Below are positions 8,597-17,532 of a stretch of DNA of 64,000 nucleotides, piece after piece. Every line of letters starts with the position of its first letter. Within the stretch, counting starts at the first letter, position 1. The notes under the pieces are model-generated. The model saw nothing but the letters and a program-made list of their open reading frames with translations. It was not told the origin of the DNA and ran no database searches. The position numbers and the translations under genes were made by a program. Source of the DNA: Deltaproteobacteria bacterium (GTDB lineage: Bacteria > Desulfobacterota > Syntrophia > Syntrophales > Smithellaceae); assembly GCA_022710585.1 (NCBI GenBank), contig JAKLGV010000010.1, positions 1 to 64,000 on the forward strand. Reading direction: 5' to 3'.

Positions 8597-10408
8597 ATGA
8601 ACACAGAAAAACTTGATGCCTACTACACGAAGCCGAATAACCTGGTAGATCTGTTTGAAGACAGCGTGGCGAAATTCGCCAAACTGGATCTGTTCGGAAC
8701 TAAAAATCAAAAGACAGGCGATTATGAATGGGTTAACTTCGAGCAGGTCGCCGAACGGGTGAACAACCTGCGCGGAGCCTTGAGTAAGCTTGGCCTGGAA
8801 AAGGGCGAAAAGGTTGGCGTCATTGTCGGCAACTCGGTGGAGTGGTTCATCTGCGCCAATGCCACCCATGGCTTGGGCGGGGTATTTGTTCCCATGTATG
8901 AAAAAGAACTGCAAAAGGTCTGGCAATACATCATTAAAGACGCGGCCATTAAATATCTCTTTGTCAGCACCCAGAAAATTTATGATGTTGCCAAGACTTT
9001 TCAGGCAGAAATTCCAACCCTCAAAGGGGTATTTGTTCTGTATGGCGAGGGCGGCAATACACTGTCCGTGCTGGAACAGATGGGCAAGGCCAATCCTGTT
9101 CCTTCCTACAAGCCGCACTGGTCGGAGACGGCCTTTATTATTTACACCTCCGGTACCACCGGAGATCCGAAAGGCGTACTGCTCAGCCATGGCAACATGA
9201 CGCACAACGCCAAAGAGTGTCATGCGACATTCAATGTGGGGGTACACGAGATCGGTTTGGGCATTCTCCCCTGGGCACACAGTTTTGGTCTGACCGCTGA
9301 TTTGCACACCTTTATTATAGGCGGCTGGCAACTTGGATTTGCCGAATCCGCCGACAAGCTTCTGCTCAATTTCGGTGAGATCAGACCCACCCACATGAAC
9401 GCAGTGCCGCGTGTCTTCAATATCATTTACGACAAAATTCAACAGGGTGTGGCGGCAGATCCAGTCAAAAAACAATTTTTTGACCTGGCCTGCGCTGAAG
9501 CGGTCAAGAATCGGGGCCTCGCAGAAAAAACAAAAGAATTTAAGGATTATGACGCTCTGGTCTTTTCCCAGATCAGAAACATCTTTGGTGGTCGATTAAA
9601 ACAGGTCGTGACCGGCGGGGCATTGATGAAACCGGAAATCGCTCTGTTCTTTGACGATGTCGGCGTGCCCACTTATAATGGATACGGTTTGTCGGAAACG
9701 TCGCCGGTCATATCCAATAACGGACCCAAACGGGGCAATAAATACGGTACGGTCGGCAAAGCGTACAAGGACACAAAAATAGTCATCGATAAATCCAATG
9801 TCGGAGAAGACAGCCTCGATGGCGAAATCATCGTTTACGGCGCGCAAGTCATGCAGGGATATCATAACAAACCGGAAATTACCCGGGAGGTTATGATGCC
9901 CGACACCTGGAACGGTCTTCCCGGCGTCAGAACCGGAGACCGCGGCTGGCTGGATGAAGAAGAATTTCTGCATATCACCGGGCGCTTCAAGGATGAATAC
10001 AAACTGGAGAACGGCAAGTATGTTCATCCCGAATCCATTGAAAACGAAATTAAGCTTCTTCGCTACGTATCGAATGTCATCGTCTATGGCGAGGGCCGCA
10101 CGTTTAACGTGGCCCTGGTTGTTCCGGATTTCGAGACGCTCAAGCACGATTCTCAAACGTCTGCATGGGCGCAGGGGACTACTGAAGAAACCATTGCCAA
10201 TAAAGAATGCACCAGCTTCATCTCCAAGCAGATTGCCGATCATTTGCGCAAGTCTTTCGGAGGGTATGAAATTCCCCAGAAATTCCTTTACATCACAGAG
10301 GACTTTTCCGTGGATAACGGCATGCTGACCCAGACGCTGAAGCTGAAGCGCCGCAATGTTATGGAAAAATACGGGGAGAGACTACGCGCTCTCTATGACA
10401 ATGTTTAA
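8597..10408 (+). CDS. long-chain acyl-CoA synthetase (AMP-forming)
   Basis: A 603-residue member of the adenylate-forming (ANL) family that activates a carboxylic acid to acyl-AMP and then acyl-CoA. The P-loop-like motif YTSGTTGDPKG lies near residue 187, the A5 region NGYGLSETSPV near 362, the hinge TGDRGWLDEEEFLHITGR near 447 and the A10 lysine region LTQTLKLKRR near 580. Size and motifs fit the FadD/long-chain type rather than acetyl-CoA synthetase. A strong AAGGAG precedes the ATG. The chain length of the substrate is not determinable. A long hairpin at 10429-10461 follows the gene. Confidence 0.9.
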   Translation: MNTEKLDAYYTKPNNLVDLFEDSVAKFAKLDLFGTKNQKTGDYEWVNFEQVAERVNNLRGALSKLGLEKGEKVGVIVGNSVEWFICANATHGLGGVFVPMYEKELQKVWQYIIKDAAIKYLFVSTQKIYDVAKTFQAEIPTLKGVFVLYGEGGNTLSVLEQMGKANPVPSYKPHWSETAFIIYTSGTTGDPKGVLLSHGNMTHNAKECHATFNVGVHEIGLGILPWAHSFGLTADLHTFIIGGWQLGFAESADKLLLNFGEIRPTHMNAVPRVFNIIYDKIQQGVAADPVKKQFFDLACAEAVKNRGLAEKTKEFKDYDALVFSQIRNIFGGRLKQVVTGGALMKPEIALFFDDVGVPTYNGYGLSETSPVISNNGPKRGNKYGTVGKAYKDTKIVIDKSNVGEDSLDGEIIVYGAQVMQGYHNKPEITREVMMPDTWNGLPGVRTGDRGWLDEEEFLHITGRFKDEYKLENGKYVHPESIENEIKLLRYVSNVIVYGEGRTFNVALVVPDFETLKHDSQTSAWAQGTTEETIANKECTSFISKQIADHLRKSFGGYEIPQKFLYITEDFSVDNGMLTQTLKLKRRNVMEKYGERLRALYDNV

Positions 10409-10428
10409 GGGCTGAATGAAGCGGCTGA

Positions 10429-10461
10429 GCCATCCGTCTTTCATCAAGAAAGACGGATGGC
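10429..10461 (+). terminator. strong 14-bp hairpin after the acyl-CoA synthetase gene
   Basis: GCCATCCGTCTTTC (10429-10442) pairs perfectly with its complement at 10448-10461, with a five-base loop. The following CAAATTATTTT is only a weak U tract, so it may be an imperfect terminator or an mRNA 3'-end stabiliser. Confidence 0.55.
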
Positions 10462-10506
10462 AAATTATTTTCCGGGGAAAAGCGTCACTGAAGAAGGAGG
10501 GCCATA

Positions 10507-10749
10507 ATGATGAAGAATGAAAAAGGTATTTCGACGTGGGCTGTCATTTTGATCATTGCGCTGCTCATTGGCGCCGGCTTGCTGTGGTCGAAATATTTCG
10601 CCAAACCGGCGGCCACGGTGATGATGCAGGGCGCCGATCAGGCCAAACCGGCTCTGGAGAAGGCGCATCAAGCTTCCGACACGGCGGACCGTGCCGTGAA
10701 AGCGGCCGAAGAAGCCACAAAGAAGATGAATGAAAATGCCAATCCGTAA
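10507..10749 (+). CDS. small single-pass membrane protein, hypothetical
   Basis: An 80-residue protein with one N-terminal transmembrane helix (TWAVILIIALLIGAGLLW, residues 9-26) and an Ala/Lys-rich tail with heptad spacing (QAKPALEKAHQASDTADRAV) that probably forms an amphipathic helix or coiled coil. It has no Cys, so it is not a lipoprotein. AAGGAGGG precedes the ATG, so the gene is well supported as translated. It may be co-transcribed with the following exported protein. Function unknown; similar short membrane-anchored helical proteins often act on envelope complexes. Confidence 0.6.
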   Translation: MMKNEKGISTWAVILIIALLIGAGLLWSKYFAKPAATVMMQGADQAKPALEKAHQASDTADRAVKAAEEATKKMNENANP

Positions 10750-10813
10750 CGGTGATTCAAGTAGATGCGATCACGATGAGGATTCAACATTTCAGGAATG
10801 AGGAGAATTAAGC

Positions 10814-11218
10814 ATGAAAAATAACAAAATCATTTTCCTGGCTGCCCTTTGGGTTCTGCTGGCCTTTGCCGGTTTGCCGTCAGATGTCATATCGGCTGAT
10901 CAACCTCAGATTCAAAAAGAGGCAAAACAACCAGTTGAAAAACAGACAGTTGCAAAACAAGCCAGTCCTTACGCCAAGGCAAAATTGACTATTAAGATCA
11001 TACCGTCTGTGAACAAGACATTCGGTTATGATATCCTGATGCAGGGGAAGCCCCTGATTCATCAGCCCAATATTCCGGCCCTGCCGGGCAATGATGGTTT
11101 TAAAACAAAGCAGAGCGCCCGGAAAGTTGCTGAATTTGTGGTGAAAAAAATCAGAAAAAATGAAATGCCGCCGACCGTGACGGTGGAGGATTTAAAGCGG
11201 ATGCAGGTGTTGAAGTAA
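10814..11218 (+). CDS. small exported hypothetical protein
   Basis: A 134-residue protein with a signal peptide (IIFLAALWVLLAFAGLP, cleavage near VISADQ), then a Lys/Gln-rich low-complexity linker and a C-terminal globular part from about residue 55 (AKLTIKIIPSVNKTFGYDIL ... ALPGNDGF ... VAEFVVKKIRKNEMPPTVTV). The C-terminal half resembles the small periplasmic DUF4907-like domains, but this is only an impression. GAGGAG precedes the ATG. It lies 64 bases after the small membrane protein gene, probably in one unit, and just ahead of the aromatic operon promoter. Confidence 0.6.
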   Translation: MKNNKIIFLAALWVLLAFAGLPSDVISADQPQIQKEAKQPVEKQTVAKQASPYAKAKLTIKIIPSVNKTFGYDILMQGKPLIHQPNIPALPGNDGFKTKQSARKVAEFVVKKIRKNEMPPTVTVEDLKRMQVLK

Positions 11219-11237
11219 TCAAGATTGAAGATTTCCC

Positions 11238-11266
11238 TTGACAAATATTTCTGGCCGCATTATGTA
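11238..11266 (+). promoter_or_regulatory. promoter of the aromatic amino-acid operon
   Basis: TTGACA at 11238-11243 and TATGTA at 11261-11266 are spaced by exactly 17 bases. Transcription would start near 11273, about 23 bases before the leader-peptide ATG. This is the arrangement expected of an attenuated biosynthetic operon. Confidence 0.75.
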
Positions 11267-11295
11267 ATGCGCCATTAAAAGACGGGATTTTCACG

Positions 11296-11391
11296 ATGAA
11301 CAGAAAACTGAATGTAAACATGAATTATTATGGTTATTGGTTTTATACCTATTTTACATCGGTCTGCCCGTCGCTGAGGAGGACTCATTAA
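11296..11391 (+). CDS. aromatic-rich leader peptide of the aro operon attenuator
   Basis: A 31-codon reading frame beginning ATG at 11296 and ending TAA at 11389-11391. Codons 11 to 20 read YYGYWFYTYF: eight of ten residues are aromatic (four Tyr... with five Tyr, two Phe and one Trp in the whole peptide). The frame sits between a good promoter and two intrinsic terminators ahead of DAHP synthase, as in trp/phe leader peptides. Starvation for charged tRNA-Tyr, tRNA-Phe or tRNA-Trp should stall a ribosome here and alter folding of the RNA. UGCCCGU at 11365-11371 can pair with ACGGGUA at 11414-11420, which would block the first terminator, and GACGGG at 11281-11286 can pair with CCCGUC at 11367-11372. 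The ribosome site is weak (GGGA at 11284). The peptide's role is inferred from layout and composition. Confidence 0.82.
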   Translation: MNRKLNVNMNYYGYWFYTYFTSVCPSLRRTH

Positions 11392-11409
11392 GGTTCCATA
11401 AACCAAAAC

Positions 11410-11449
11410 AGCCACGGGTAGATCGAAACCGCCCGTGGCTTTTCTTTCT
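11410..11449 (+). terminator. first attenuator terminator of the aro operon
   Basis: GCCACGGG at 11411-11418 pairs perfectly with CCCGTGGC at 11432-11439 (extendable by A-T outside), followed by TTTTCTTTCT. It is a classic intrinsic terminator 20 bases after the leader-peptide stop and 60 bases before the DAHP synthase gene. Confidence 0.85.
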
Positions 11450-11450
11450 C

Positions 11451-11485
11451 AAAAAGCCGGGGCGGCAAGAATGCTCCGGCTTTTT
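11451..11485 (+). terminator. second tandem terminator of the aro leader
   Basis: AAAAAGCCGG at 11451-11460 pairs with CCGGCTTTTT at 11476-11485, and three further pairs can form inside. The U tract is part of the stem's 3' side and continues into TTAATTTTC. It ends only eight bases before the AGGAGG ribosome site of the DAHP synthase gene, so the gene is guarded by two terminators in series. Confidence 0.8.
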
Positions 11486-11505
11486 AATTTTCAGGAGGAA
11501 ATTTT

Positions 11506-12516
11506 ATGATTATTGTAATGAAAAATCACGCGACCGAAAAACAGATTAACGATGTTGTGAAGTGGATTGAATCTGTCGGCTATAAAGCGCATCCTTCCGT
11601 CGGCGTGGAAAGGACGATTATCGGAGCGGTCGGCGACAACCGGGGCAAAGAGATTCTCAAGTATGCTGAATCCCTGCCGGGCGTGGAAAAGACCATGCCG
11701 ATTTTAAAGCCCTACAAACTGGCCAGCCGCGAGTCTCACGAGGGCATCAGCGAAGTGAGCGTCGGATCGGTTAAGATCGGCGGGCCGGATTTCGTCGTGA
11801 TCGCCGGTCCCTGCGCGATTGAAAGCGAGGAGCAATTGCTGGAATCCGCCTATATTGTCAAAAAAGGCGGCGGTCAGGTGCTCCGCGGCGGCGCCTATAA
11901 GCCGCGCACGTCGCCCTACAGCTTCCAGGGGATGGAGGAAGAGGGGCTTAAGATCCTCAATGATGTGAGTTCCAAAACCAGTCTGCCGACCGTCACGGAG
12001 GTTGTCAATCCGGCGGATGTGGATATTGTAGAGTCTTACGCCGATATGCTGCAGATCGGCGCGCGCAATACGCAGAATTTTGCCCTGCTGAAAAAAGTGG
12101 GCCATTCGCGCAAACCGGTGCTTCTGAAGCGGGGCATGAGCACGACGATTGAGGAGCTGCTGATGTCGGCGGAATACATCCTTTCCGAGGGCAATCCGAA
12201 CGTCATTCTCTGTGAACGCGGGATCAGAACCTTTGAAACGGCGACCCGCAATACGCTGGATTTGAGCGCTGTCCCGGTGCTGAAGGAGCTGACCCATCTG
12301 CCCGTGATTGTTGATCCCAGCCATGCCGCCGGCAACTGGAGATATGTCATTCCGCTGTCGCGCGCGGCGGTTGCCGTGGGGGCGGACGGCATTATTGTGG
12401 AAGTGCACCCCGAACCGGAAAAGGCGGTGTCCGACGGCGCTCAGTCGCTGAAGCCGGAGAAGTTCTATCAGCTGATGGAGGAATTAAAGGCGATTACCGC
12501 GGCGATGAAACATTAG
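11506..12516 (+). CDS. aroF: 3-deoxy-7-phosphoheptulonate (DAHP) synthase, type I-beta
   Basis: This enzyme condenses phosphoenolpyruvate and erythrose 4-phosphate, the first step of the shikimate pathway. Of its 336 residues, the first 70 form a ferredoxin-like regulatory domain ([18 protein letters not shown]...), which in the Thermotoga enzyme mediates inhibition by Tyr and Phe. The catalytic barrel follows, with [41 protein letters not shown] and [14 protein letters not shown] lies seven bases before the ATG. It is the first structural gene of the aromatic operon, so allosteric inhibition of the protein and the attenuator upstream would give two layers of feedback. The gene symbol is used loosely (aroF/aroG family). 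Confidence 0.93.
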   Translation: MIIVMKNHATEKQINDVVKWIESVGYKAHPSVGVERTIIGAVGDNRGKEILKYAESLPGVEKTMPILKPYKLASRESHEGISEVSVGSVKIGGPDFVVIAGPCAIESEEQLLESAYIVKKGGGQVLRGGAYKPRTSPYSFQGMEEEGLKILNDVSSKTSLPTVTEVVNPADVDIVESYADMLQIGARNTQNFALLKKVGHSRKPVLLKRGMSTTIEELLMSAEYILSEGNPNVILCERGIRTFETATRNTLDLSAVPVLKELTHLPVIVDPSHAAGNWRYVIPLSRAAVAVGADGIIVEVHPEPEKAVSDGAQSLKPEKFYQLMEELKAITAAMKH

Positions 12517-12549
12517 AAAAATATTCAGGAAGTGGAGATAAAAAAATAT

Positions 12550-13644
12550 ATGCGAACGGTGAAGGTTAATCTGGATCGAAAGATTTCATCTTCTTATGAA
12601 ATCCGTCTCGGCAAGGACATCATTGACCGGATGGTTTTGCTGATTGCCAAAAATCATAAGGCGGGACGCTACGTGGTGATTACCGACGATTGCGTCAAAC
12701 GTCTTTACGGTAAAAAATTTCTGGCCGCGTTAAAGGATATCGGCTTGAACGCCGCGCTGATTGACTTTCCCGCCGGCGAGGCCTCTAAAAACATCAATAC
12801 GGTGATGAATATCGTCGGCAAATTAATGGAAATGGGTGCGGACAGAGGAGCCTGCCTGATCGCGCTGGGTGGCGGCGTGGTTGGCGACGTGGCTGGTTTT
12901 GTCGCGTCCATATTTATGCGCTCTGTGCCCTGCATCCAGGTGCCCACGACGCTGGTCGCGCAGGTGGACAGCAGCATTGGCGGCAAAACAGGCGTTGATT
13001 TGCCATACGGCAAAAATCTGGTGGGAAGTTTTTATCAACCGGCGGCCGTGTTTATCAGTCTGAATTTTCTGGAGACGCTTCCGGAAAAAGAATTCAACAA
13101 CGGGCTGGCGGAAATTATTAAATACGGCATTATTGATGATGAGAGAATGTTCCGCACGCTGGAGGAAAACATAGACGCGATCAAGGCGAGGGATCCGAAG
13201 CTGCTGCTGAGTGTTGTCGAAAACTGCTGCCAGATTAAAAAATCGGTTGTCGAGATTGACGAGCGGGAAGAAGGCCTGCGGCGTATTCTTAATTTCGGAC
13301 ACACGCTGGGGCACGCGCTCGAAGCTGTTTCGAAATACGCGATCACGCACGGGGAAGGCGTCGCCATGGGCATGGTCGCCGCGGCGCGCATTTCGGAAAA
13401 GATGGGCTACCTGAAAAGCACCGAACCGGCGCGCATTGAAGCGCTGATCCGTCAGGCGGGACTGCCCGCGGCCATACCGAAGGCGCTTGATCGGGAGAAG
13501 GTCATCGCACAGATCAAGATGGACAAGAAGAAAAAAGATGATATTGTTCATTTTGTTCTATTGAAAAAAATCGGCATGCCGTTTATCAACGGGCATATTG
13601 AACACGGCATAATTGCCGCCGTGCTGGAGGAGATGAAAGGATGA
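12550..13644 (+). CDS. aroB: 3-dehydroquinate synthase
   Basis: AroB (364 residues) turns DAHP into 3-dehydroquinate using NAD+ and a divalent metal. Landmarks are GGGVVGDVAGF, the STVVAQVDSSIGGKTGVD-type segment (PTTLVAQVDSSIGGKTG) and metal ligands within EIIKYGII, NFGHTLGHALE and THGEGVAMGM. The ATG at 12550 is preferred over an in-frame GTG at 12532, because the likely ribosome site (AGGAAGTGGAG, 12527-12537) includes or abuts the GTG. Its stop overlaps the pheA start by four bases (ATGA). Confidence 0.94.
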   Translation: MRTVKVNLDRKISSSYEIRLGKDIIDRMVLLIAKNHKAGRYVVITDDCVKRLYGKKFLAALKDIGLNAALIDFPAGEASKNINTVMNIVGKLMEMGADRGACLIALGGGVVGDVAGFVASIFMRSVPCIQVPTTLVAQVDSSIGGKTGVDLPYGKNLVGSFYQPAAVFISLNFLETLPEKEFNNGLAEIIKYGIIDDERMFRTLEENIDAIKARDPKLLLSVVENCCQIKKSVVEIDEREEGLRRILNFGHTLGHALEAVSKYAITHGEGVAMGMVAAARISEKMGYLKSTEPARIEALIRQAGLPAAIPKALDREKVIAQIKMDKKKKDDIVHFVLLKKIGMPFINGHIEHGIIAAVLEEMKG

Positions 13645-14723
13645 ATTCGCGCAGGCTGGATATGCTACGGGGAAAAATGAGGGAGAAGGACAGGGACATC
13701 GTCCGGCTTTTAAATGAGCGGGCGCAGATCTCCGTTCAGATCGGCAAGGTGAAAGGGGAAGGCGGCATGCAGGTGTATGATCCCGCTCAGGAGACGAAAG
13801 TTCATGATTACCTGCGCGAGCTGAATGCCGGACCGCTGCCGCAAAAAGCGCTGACCACCATTTTTCGCGAGGTCATTTCCGCCTCCCGCGATTTGCAGAA
13901 ACCGATGACCGTCGGGTTTCTGGGGCCGGAAGCCACATTTTCCCATCTGGCCGCTCGGATGCATTTCGGCGAGTCCAGCCTCTATTTTCCGCAGACCGGA
14001 ATCTCGCGCGTTTTCGACGAGGTGGAAAAAGGCACGATCGATTGGGGGGTGGTTCCGGTGGAAAATTCGCTGGAAGGGTCCATCAATACGACATTGGATC
14101 GATTGATCACAACGCCGCTGAAAATCAGGGCGGAGATTTATCTGCGGATCAGTCAGTGCCTGATTTCGTCGGCAAAAAATATCAAGGACATTAAGAAAGT
14201 ATATTCCATCCCGCACGCGCTGGCCCAGTGTCAGGTCTGGCTGAAGACCAACCTGCCCAATTGCGTGCTGGGAGAAACGGAGAGCACGGCCGCGGCGGTG
14301 CAGATGGTCAAAGGAAAAAAGCATGAAGCCGCGATCGGCAGTTCACTGGCCGCGAAGATTTACGGTGTCAATCTGCTGGCGGACGGCATAGAGGATAATG
14401 CTTCCAATATGACCCGGTTTCTGGTGATCGGTTCCGGAGAAAGCGATGCCACGGGCACCGACAAAACGTCGGTGATTTTTGCCACCCCTCATTCGCCGGG
14501 CTCGCTGCACAGCGCGCTTTCCGCTTTCGCCCGGCGCAGCATTAATCTGGCCAAAATAGAATCGCATCCCGTCAAAGATAAACTCTGGGAGTACAGCTTC
14601 TTCGTGGATTTAATCGGCCATGTTACCGACGGGCATGTGAAGAGTTGTCTGCGGGAACTGAAAAAGAAAACCACTTTTATGAAAATCCTGGGCTCCTACC
14701 CGAAGAGTGAAGGCGCGCTATGA
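13641..14723 (+). CDS. pheA: bifunctional chorismate mutase / prephenate dehydratase (P-protein)
   Basis: The 360-residue P-protein makes phenylpyruvate from chorismate. An N-terminal AroQ-type chorismate mutase (about residues 1-85, DIVRLLNERAQISVQIGKVK) is followed by prephenate dehydratase (about 92-270, VGFLGPEATFSHLAA, and NMTRFLVIG near 255) and a C-terminal ACT domain (about 275-355). The ACT domain has IESHP where Phe-regulated homologues have ESRP, so Phe feedback may be altered, which is worth checking. Start and stop overlap neighbours by ATGA on both sides, indicating tight translational coupling in the operon. Confidence 0.94.
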   Translation: MNSRRLDMLRGKMREKDRDIVRLLNERAQISVQIGKVKGEGGMQVYDPAQETKVHDYLRELNAGPLPQKALTTIFREVISASRDLQKPMTVGFLGPEATFSHLAARMHFGESSLYFPQTGISRVFDEVEKGTIDWGVVPVENSLEGSINTTLDRLITTPLKIRAEIYLRISQCLISSAKNIKDIKKVYSIPHALAQCQVWLKTNLPNCVLGETESTAAAVQMVKGKKHEAAIGSSLAAKIYGVNLLADGIEDNASNMTRFLVIGSGESDATGTDKTSVIFATPHSPGSLHSALSAFARRSINLAKIESHPVKDKLWEYSFFVDLIGHVTDGHVKSCLRELKKKTTFMKILGSYPKSEGAL

Positions 14724-16285
14724 TCTGTATTCCGATTGTCTCTCCCACAAACAGGGAAGCTCTGCACGCCATTGAAAGAAGCTGCCGGTTTGCCGATTTC
14801 ATCGAGCTGAGAATGGATTTAATCCGGCAGGGGAATCTGGCCGAATTGATTGAAGCCGTCCACGATAATTCAGATGACGTTAAAATCATTGTGACCTGCC
14901 GGAAGAAAGAGGAAGCCGCATCGTCTGGTGTGGCGCCAGCGATGCAATCTTTCCGGCGCAAAAAGGAGAAAATAGCGCTGCTGAAAGAGGCAGTTGAATT
15001 GGGCGCTGATTTTATTGATGTTGAGCTGGCTGAAGGCAGTGCCGCCATTTGCGATCTGAAATCTTTATGCGCGCGCATGGGATCCAGGACCGGCATGATT
15101 GTTTCTTATCACAACCTTCGGGAAACGCCGGCGCCGGCGGAACTCAAAAAAATATTTCAGCAATGCGTAAAATACAAACCTGCTATTGTGAAAATCGTCA
15201 CGACCGCAACGGCCATTGAAGATAATATGAGCGTGCTCAATTTGATTGCTTTCGCGCGTCAGCGTTCTCAAAACATCATTTCGATTTGCATGGGAGAAAA
15301 GGGCGGCATCAGCCGCGTCATGGCTCCCTTCATGGGAGGTTATTTAAGTTTTGCCACGCTGGAGCGATCCGGTCAGTCCGCACCGGGACAGTTCACGGTT
15401 CACGAAATGCGTCAGTTTCAGAATTGGTTCAACGGCGGTCATCACACAACGCCGTCCCCGGTTTTATCGCTGCCCAAGTCAGCGCCCAGAAATTATGTTC
15501 TACTGGGAAATCCGGTAGGGCACAGCCTGTCGCCTTTGATGCATAACACGGCTCTGCAAAAAATGGGCATGGATGAAAACTACAACGCGGCCTGTGTGCA
15601 GGATATCGGTGCTGCGATGGCCGGCATCCGGGGAATGAATATCCGCGGCGCCAGTGTGACCATCCCGTTCAAAGTGGCGGTGATGGAATATCTGGATGAT
15701 ATTGACGACGATGCTCTGGAAATCGGCGCGGTCAACACGATTGTCAACCATGACGGCAGCCTTACCGGCTACAATACGGATTGGCTGGGATTAATATTGA
15801 CATTGAAATCGGCGATGAAGATCAAGAATAAAACGTTTGTCATTATCGGCGCGGGTGGGACGGCGCGGGCGGCGGCTTACGGAATCATCAGGGAGGGAGG
15901 AATTCCCGTGATTGTGAACCGCACACCGGAAAAAGGAAGGATTCTTTCGGGGAAACTAAATTGTTTTTTTTATCCCCTTTCCGAAGCGGGCAGGATCAAA
16001 GCCGACTGTCTGATTAACACCACATCGGTCGGCATGTCTCCTCACATGGACCAGTCGCCGGTGAGTGCCCGGGCTCTCGCCGGATATCAATATGTCATGG
16101 ACGTCATCTATAATCCGCTGCAGACGAAGCTGCTCAAGGATGCGGCAAGACATGGCTGCCATGTCTTCTCCGGAGCGGATATGTTTGTCCATCAGGGCGC
16201 GGAACAGCTGCGGCTCTGGACCGGCAAGGAACCGCCCAGAGCGCTGATGAAAAAAGTTGTATTGGAGAGATTAACAAAAAAGTGA
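14720..16285 (+). CDS. aroDE: fused 3-dehydroquinate dehydratase (type I) / shikimate dehydrogenase
   Basis: A 521-residue fusion catalysing two successive shikimate steps. Residues 1-225 are a type I dehydroquinase: the catalytic His lies in VSYHNLRETP and the Schiff-base Lys in AIVKIVTTAT. Residues about 255-521 are an AroE shikimate dehydrogenase: LLGNPVGHSLSPLMHN at the substrate site, NTDWLG, and the NADP-binding GAGGTARAAAYG. This two-domain order is the one known from plants and from Chlamydia; in most proteobacteria the two are separate genes. It overlaps pheA and aroA by four bases each, and there is no other aroD or aroE in the window. Confidence 0.94.
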   Translation: MICIPIVSPTNREALHAIERSCRFADFIELRMDLIRQGNLAELIEAVHDNSDDVKIIVTCRKKEEAASSGVAPAMQSFRRKKEKIALLKEAVELGADFIDVELAEGSAAICDLKSLCARMGSRTGMIVSYHNLRETPAPAELKKIFQQCVKYKPAIVKIVTTATAIEDNMSVLNLIAFARQRSQNIISICMGEKGGISRVMAPFMGGYLSFATLERSGQSAPGQFTVHEMRQFQNWFNGGHHTTPSPVLSLPKSAPRNYVLLGNPVGHSLSPLMHNTALQKMGMDENYNAACVQDIGAAMAGIRGMNIRGASVTIPFKVAVMEYLDDIDDDALEIGAVNTIVNHDGSLTGYNTDWLGLILTLKSAMKIKNKTFVIIGAGGTARAAAYGIIREGGIPVIVNRTPEKGRILSGKLNCFFYPLSEAGRIKADCLINTTSVGMSPHMDQSPVSARALAGYQYVMDVIYNPLQTKLLKDAARHGCHVFSGADMFVHQGAEQLRLWTGKEPPRALMKKVVLERLTKK

Positions 16286-17532
16286 ATCATCATATTGAAA
16301 AAGAATTCAAGGCGACGGTTCGCGTGCCCGGTTCCAAGAGCCTGAGCCAGCGGGCGCTGGTAGCGGCCGCGCTGGCGAAAGGCAATTCCGAAATCAGCAA
16401 TGTGCTGGTCTCTCAGGACACGACTTATCTGATGGGCGGACTGCGTGAATTGGGTGCGGAGATCATAGAAAACGAAAACGGGTTTGCTGTTTCCGGCACA
16501 GGCGGCCGCTTATCAGGCAGCGGCCGGGAATTATTTCTGGGCAATAACGGGACAGCGCTCCGGTTTCTGACCGCGCTGGTTTGCCTGGGCAAAGGCCAAT
16601 ATGTCCTGACCGGAGAAAAACGCCTCTGTGAAAGACCGGTCGGCGCTCTGGCGGAAGCCTTACAGGACATGGGCGTGAATATTCACACGACTAATCATTG
16701 TCCGCCGGTGCGCATCAGCGCCGATGGCCTTGCCGGCGGAAAGGTGACACTGAAAGATATTGAAAGTTCGCAGTACGTATCGGCGCTGCTGCTGTGCGCG
16801 CCCTACACGGAAAAAGGGATCGATTTGAATCTGGAAGGAGGCGTTGTGTCCACACCCTATATCGACCTGACGATTGCCGTGATGAAAGATTTCGGAGCGG
16901 ACATCCGGCAGACAGGTCCCTACGCCTATCATGTGAAAGCCGGAGAGATTTATCAGGGGCGAAAATATTTTGTCGAGGGAGACGCTTCCAGCGCTTCGTA
17001 TTTTTTTCTGGCGGCCGCGCTTTTGAAAAAGACCATCCGGATCGAAGGCATCAGCCGGCAGAGCAGGCAGGGCGATATCAAGCTGCTCGATGTCTTTGAA
17101 AAACTCGGTTGTCAGGTGAGATCGGGTGAAACGTGGGTTGAGGTTTCAGGAGGTGATCTGGCGAAAGGCGATTTTACATTCGACCTCAAGGATATGCCGG
17201 ATATGGTGCCCACGCTGGCCGTTCTGGCCGCTTTTCGCGAAGGTCAGACCGTCATCAGCAATGTGGCGCATTTGAGAATCAAAGAGAGTAATCGTCTGGC
17301 GGCCATCGTCGCGGAATTGAGCCGCGTCGGCATTGACGCGCGGGAGTTGCCCGACGGCGTGGTGATCCGGGGCGGCCGGATGCATCCGGCAAGTATTGAA
17401 ACCTATAATGATCATCGCATCGCCATGTGCTTCGGCATCGCCGGCCTGGCGGTGCCCGGCATTGAAATCAGCGATAAAAAATGCGTTGACAAATCCTTTC
17501 CTTCATTCTGGGAGGAATTGAAAAAGCTATGA
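16282..17532 (+). CDS. aroA: 3-phosphoshikimate 1-carboxyvinyltransferase (EPSP synthase)
   Basis: AroA (416 residues) adds enolpyruvyl from PEP to shikimate 3-phosphate. Landmarks are VPGSKSLSQRALV at the N-terminus, FLGNNGTALRFLTALV (PEP site), SQYVSALLL, LRIKESNRL and YNDHRIAMCFG near the C-terminus. The start is GTG at 16282, overlapping the aroDE TGA by four bases (GTGA). The PEP loop is GNNGTA, not the LGNAGTA usual in class I enzymes; the glyphosate response cannot be read safely from this. Confidence 0.93.
   Translation: MNHHIEKEFKATVRVPGSKSLSQRALVAAALAKGNSEISNVLVSQDTTYLMGGLRELGAEIIENENGFAVSGTGGRLSGSGRELFLGNNGTALRFLTALVCLGKGQYVLTGEKRLCERPVGALAEALQDMGVNIHTTNHCPPVRISADGLAGGKVTLKDIESSQYVSALLLCAPYTEKGIDLNLEGGVVSTPYIDLTIAVMKDFGADIRQTGPYAYHVKAGEIYQGRKYFVEGDASSASYFFLAAALLKKTIRIEGISRQSRQGDIKLLDVFEKLGCQVRSGETWVEVSGGDLAKGDFTFDLKDMPDMVPTLAVLAAFREGQTVISNVAHLRIKESNRLAAIVAELSRVGIDARELPDGVVIRGGRMHPASIETYNDHRIAMCFGIAGLAVPGIEISDKKCVDKSFPSFWEELKKL

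Noticed and set aside
8489..9475. 328-codon minus-strand frame opposite the acyl-CoA synthetase
   Set aside because: The plus-strand gene has all adenylate-forming motifs in order and a strong ribosome site; the antisense frame has none.
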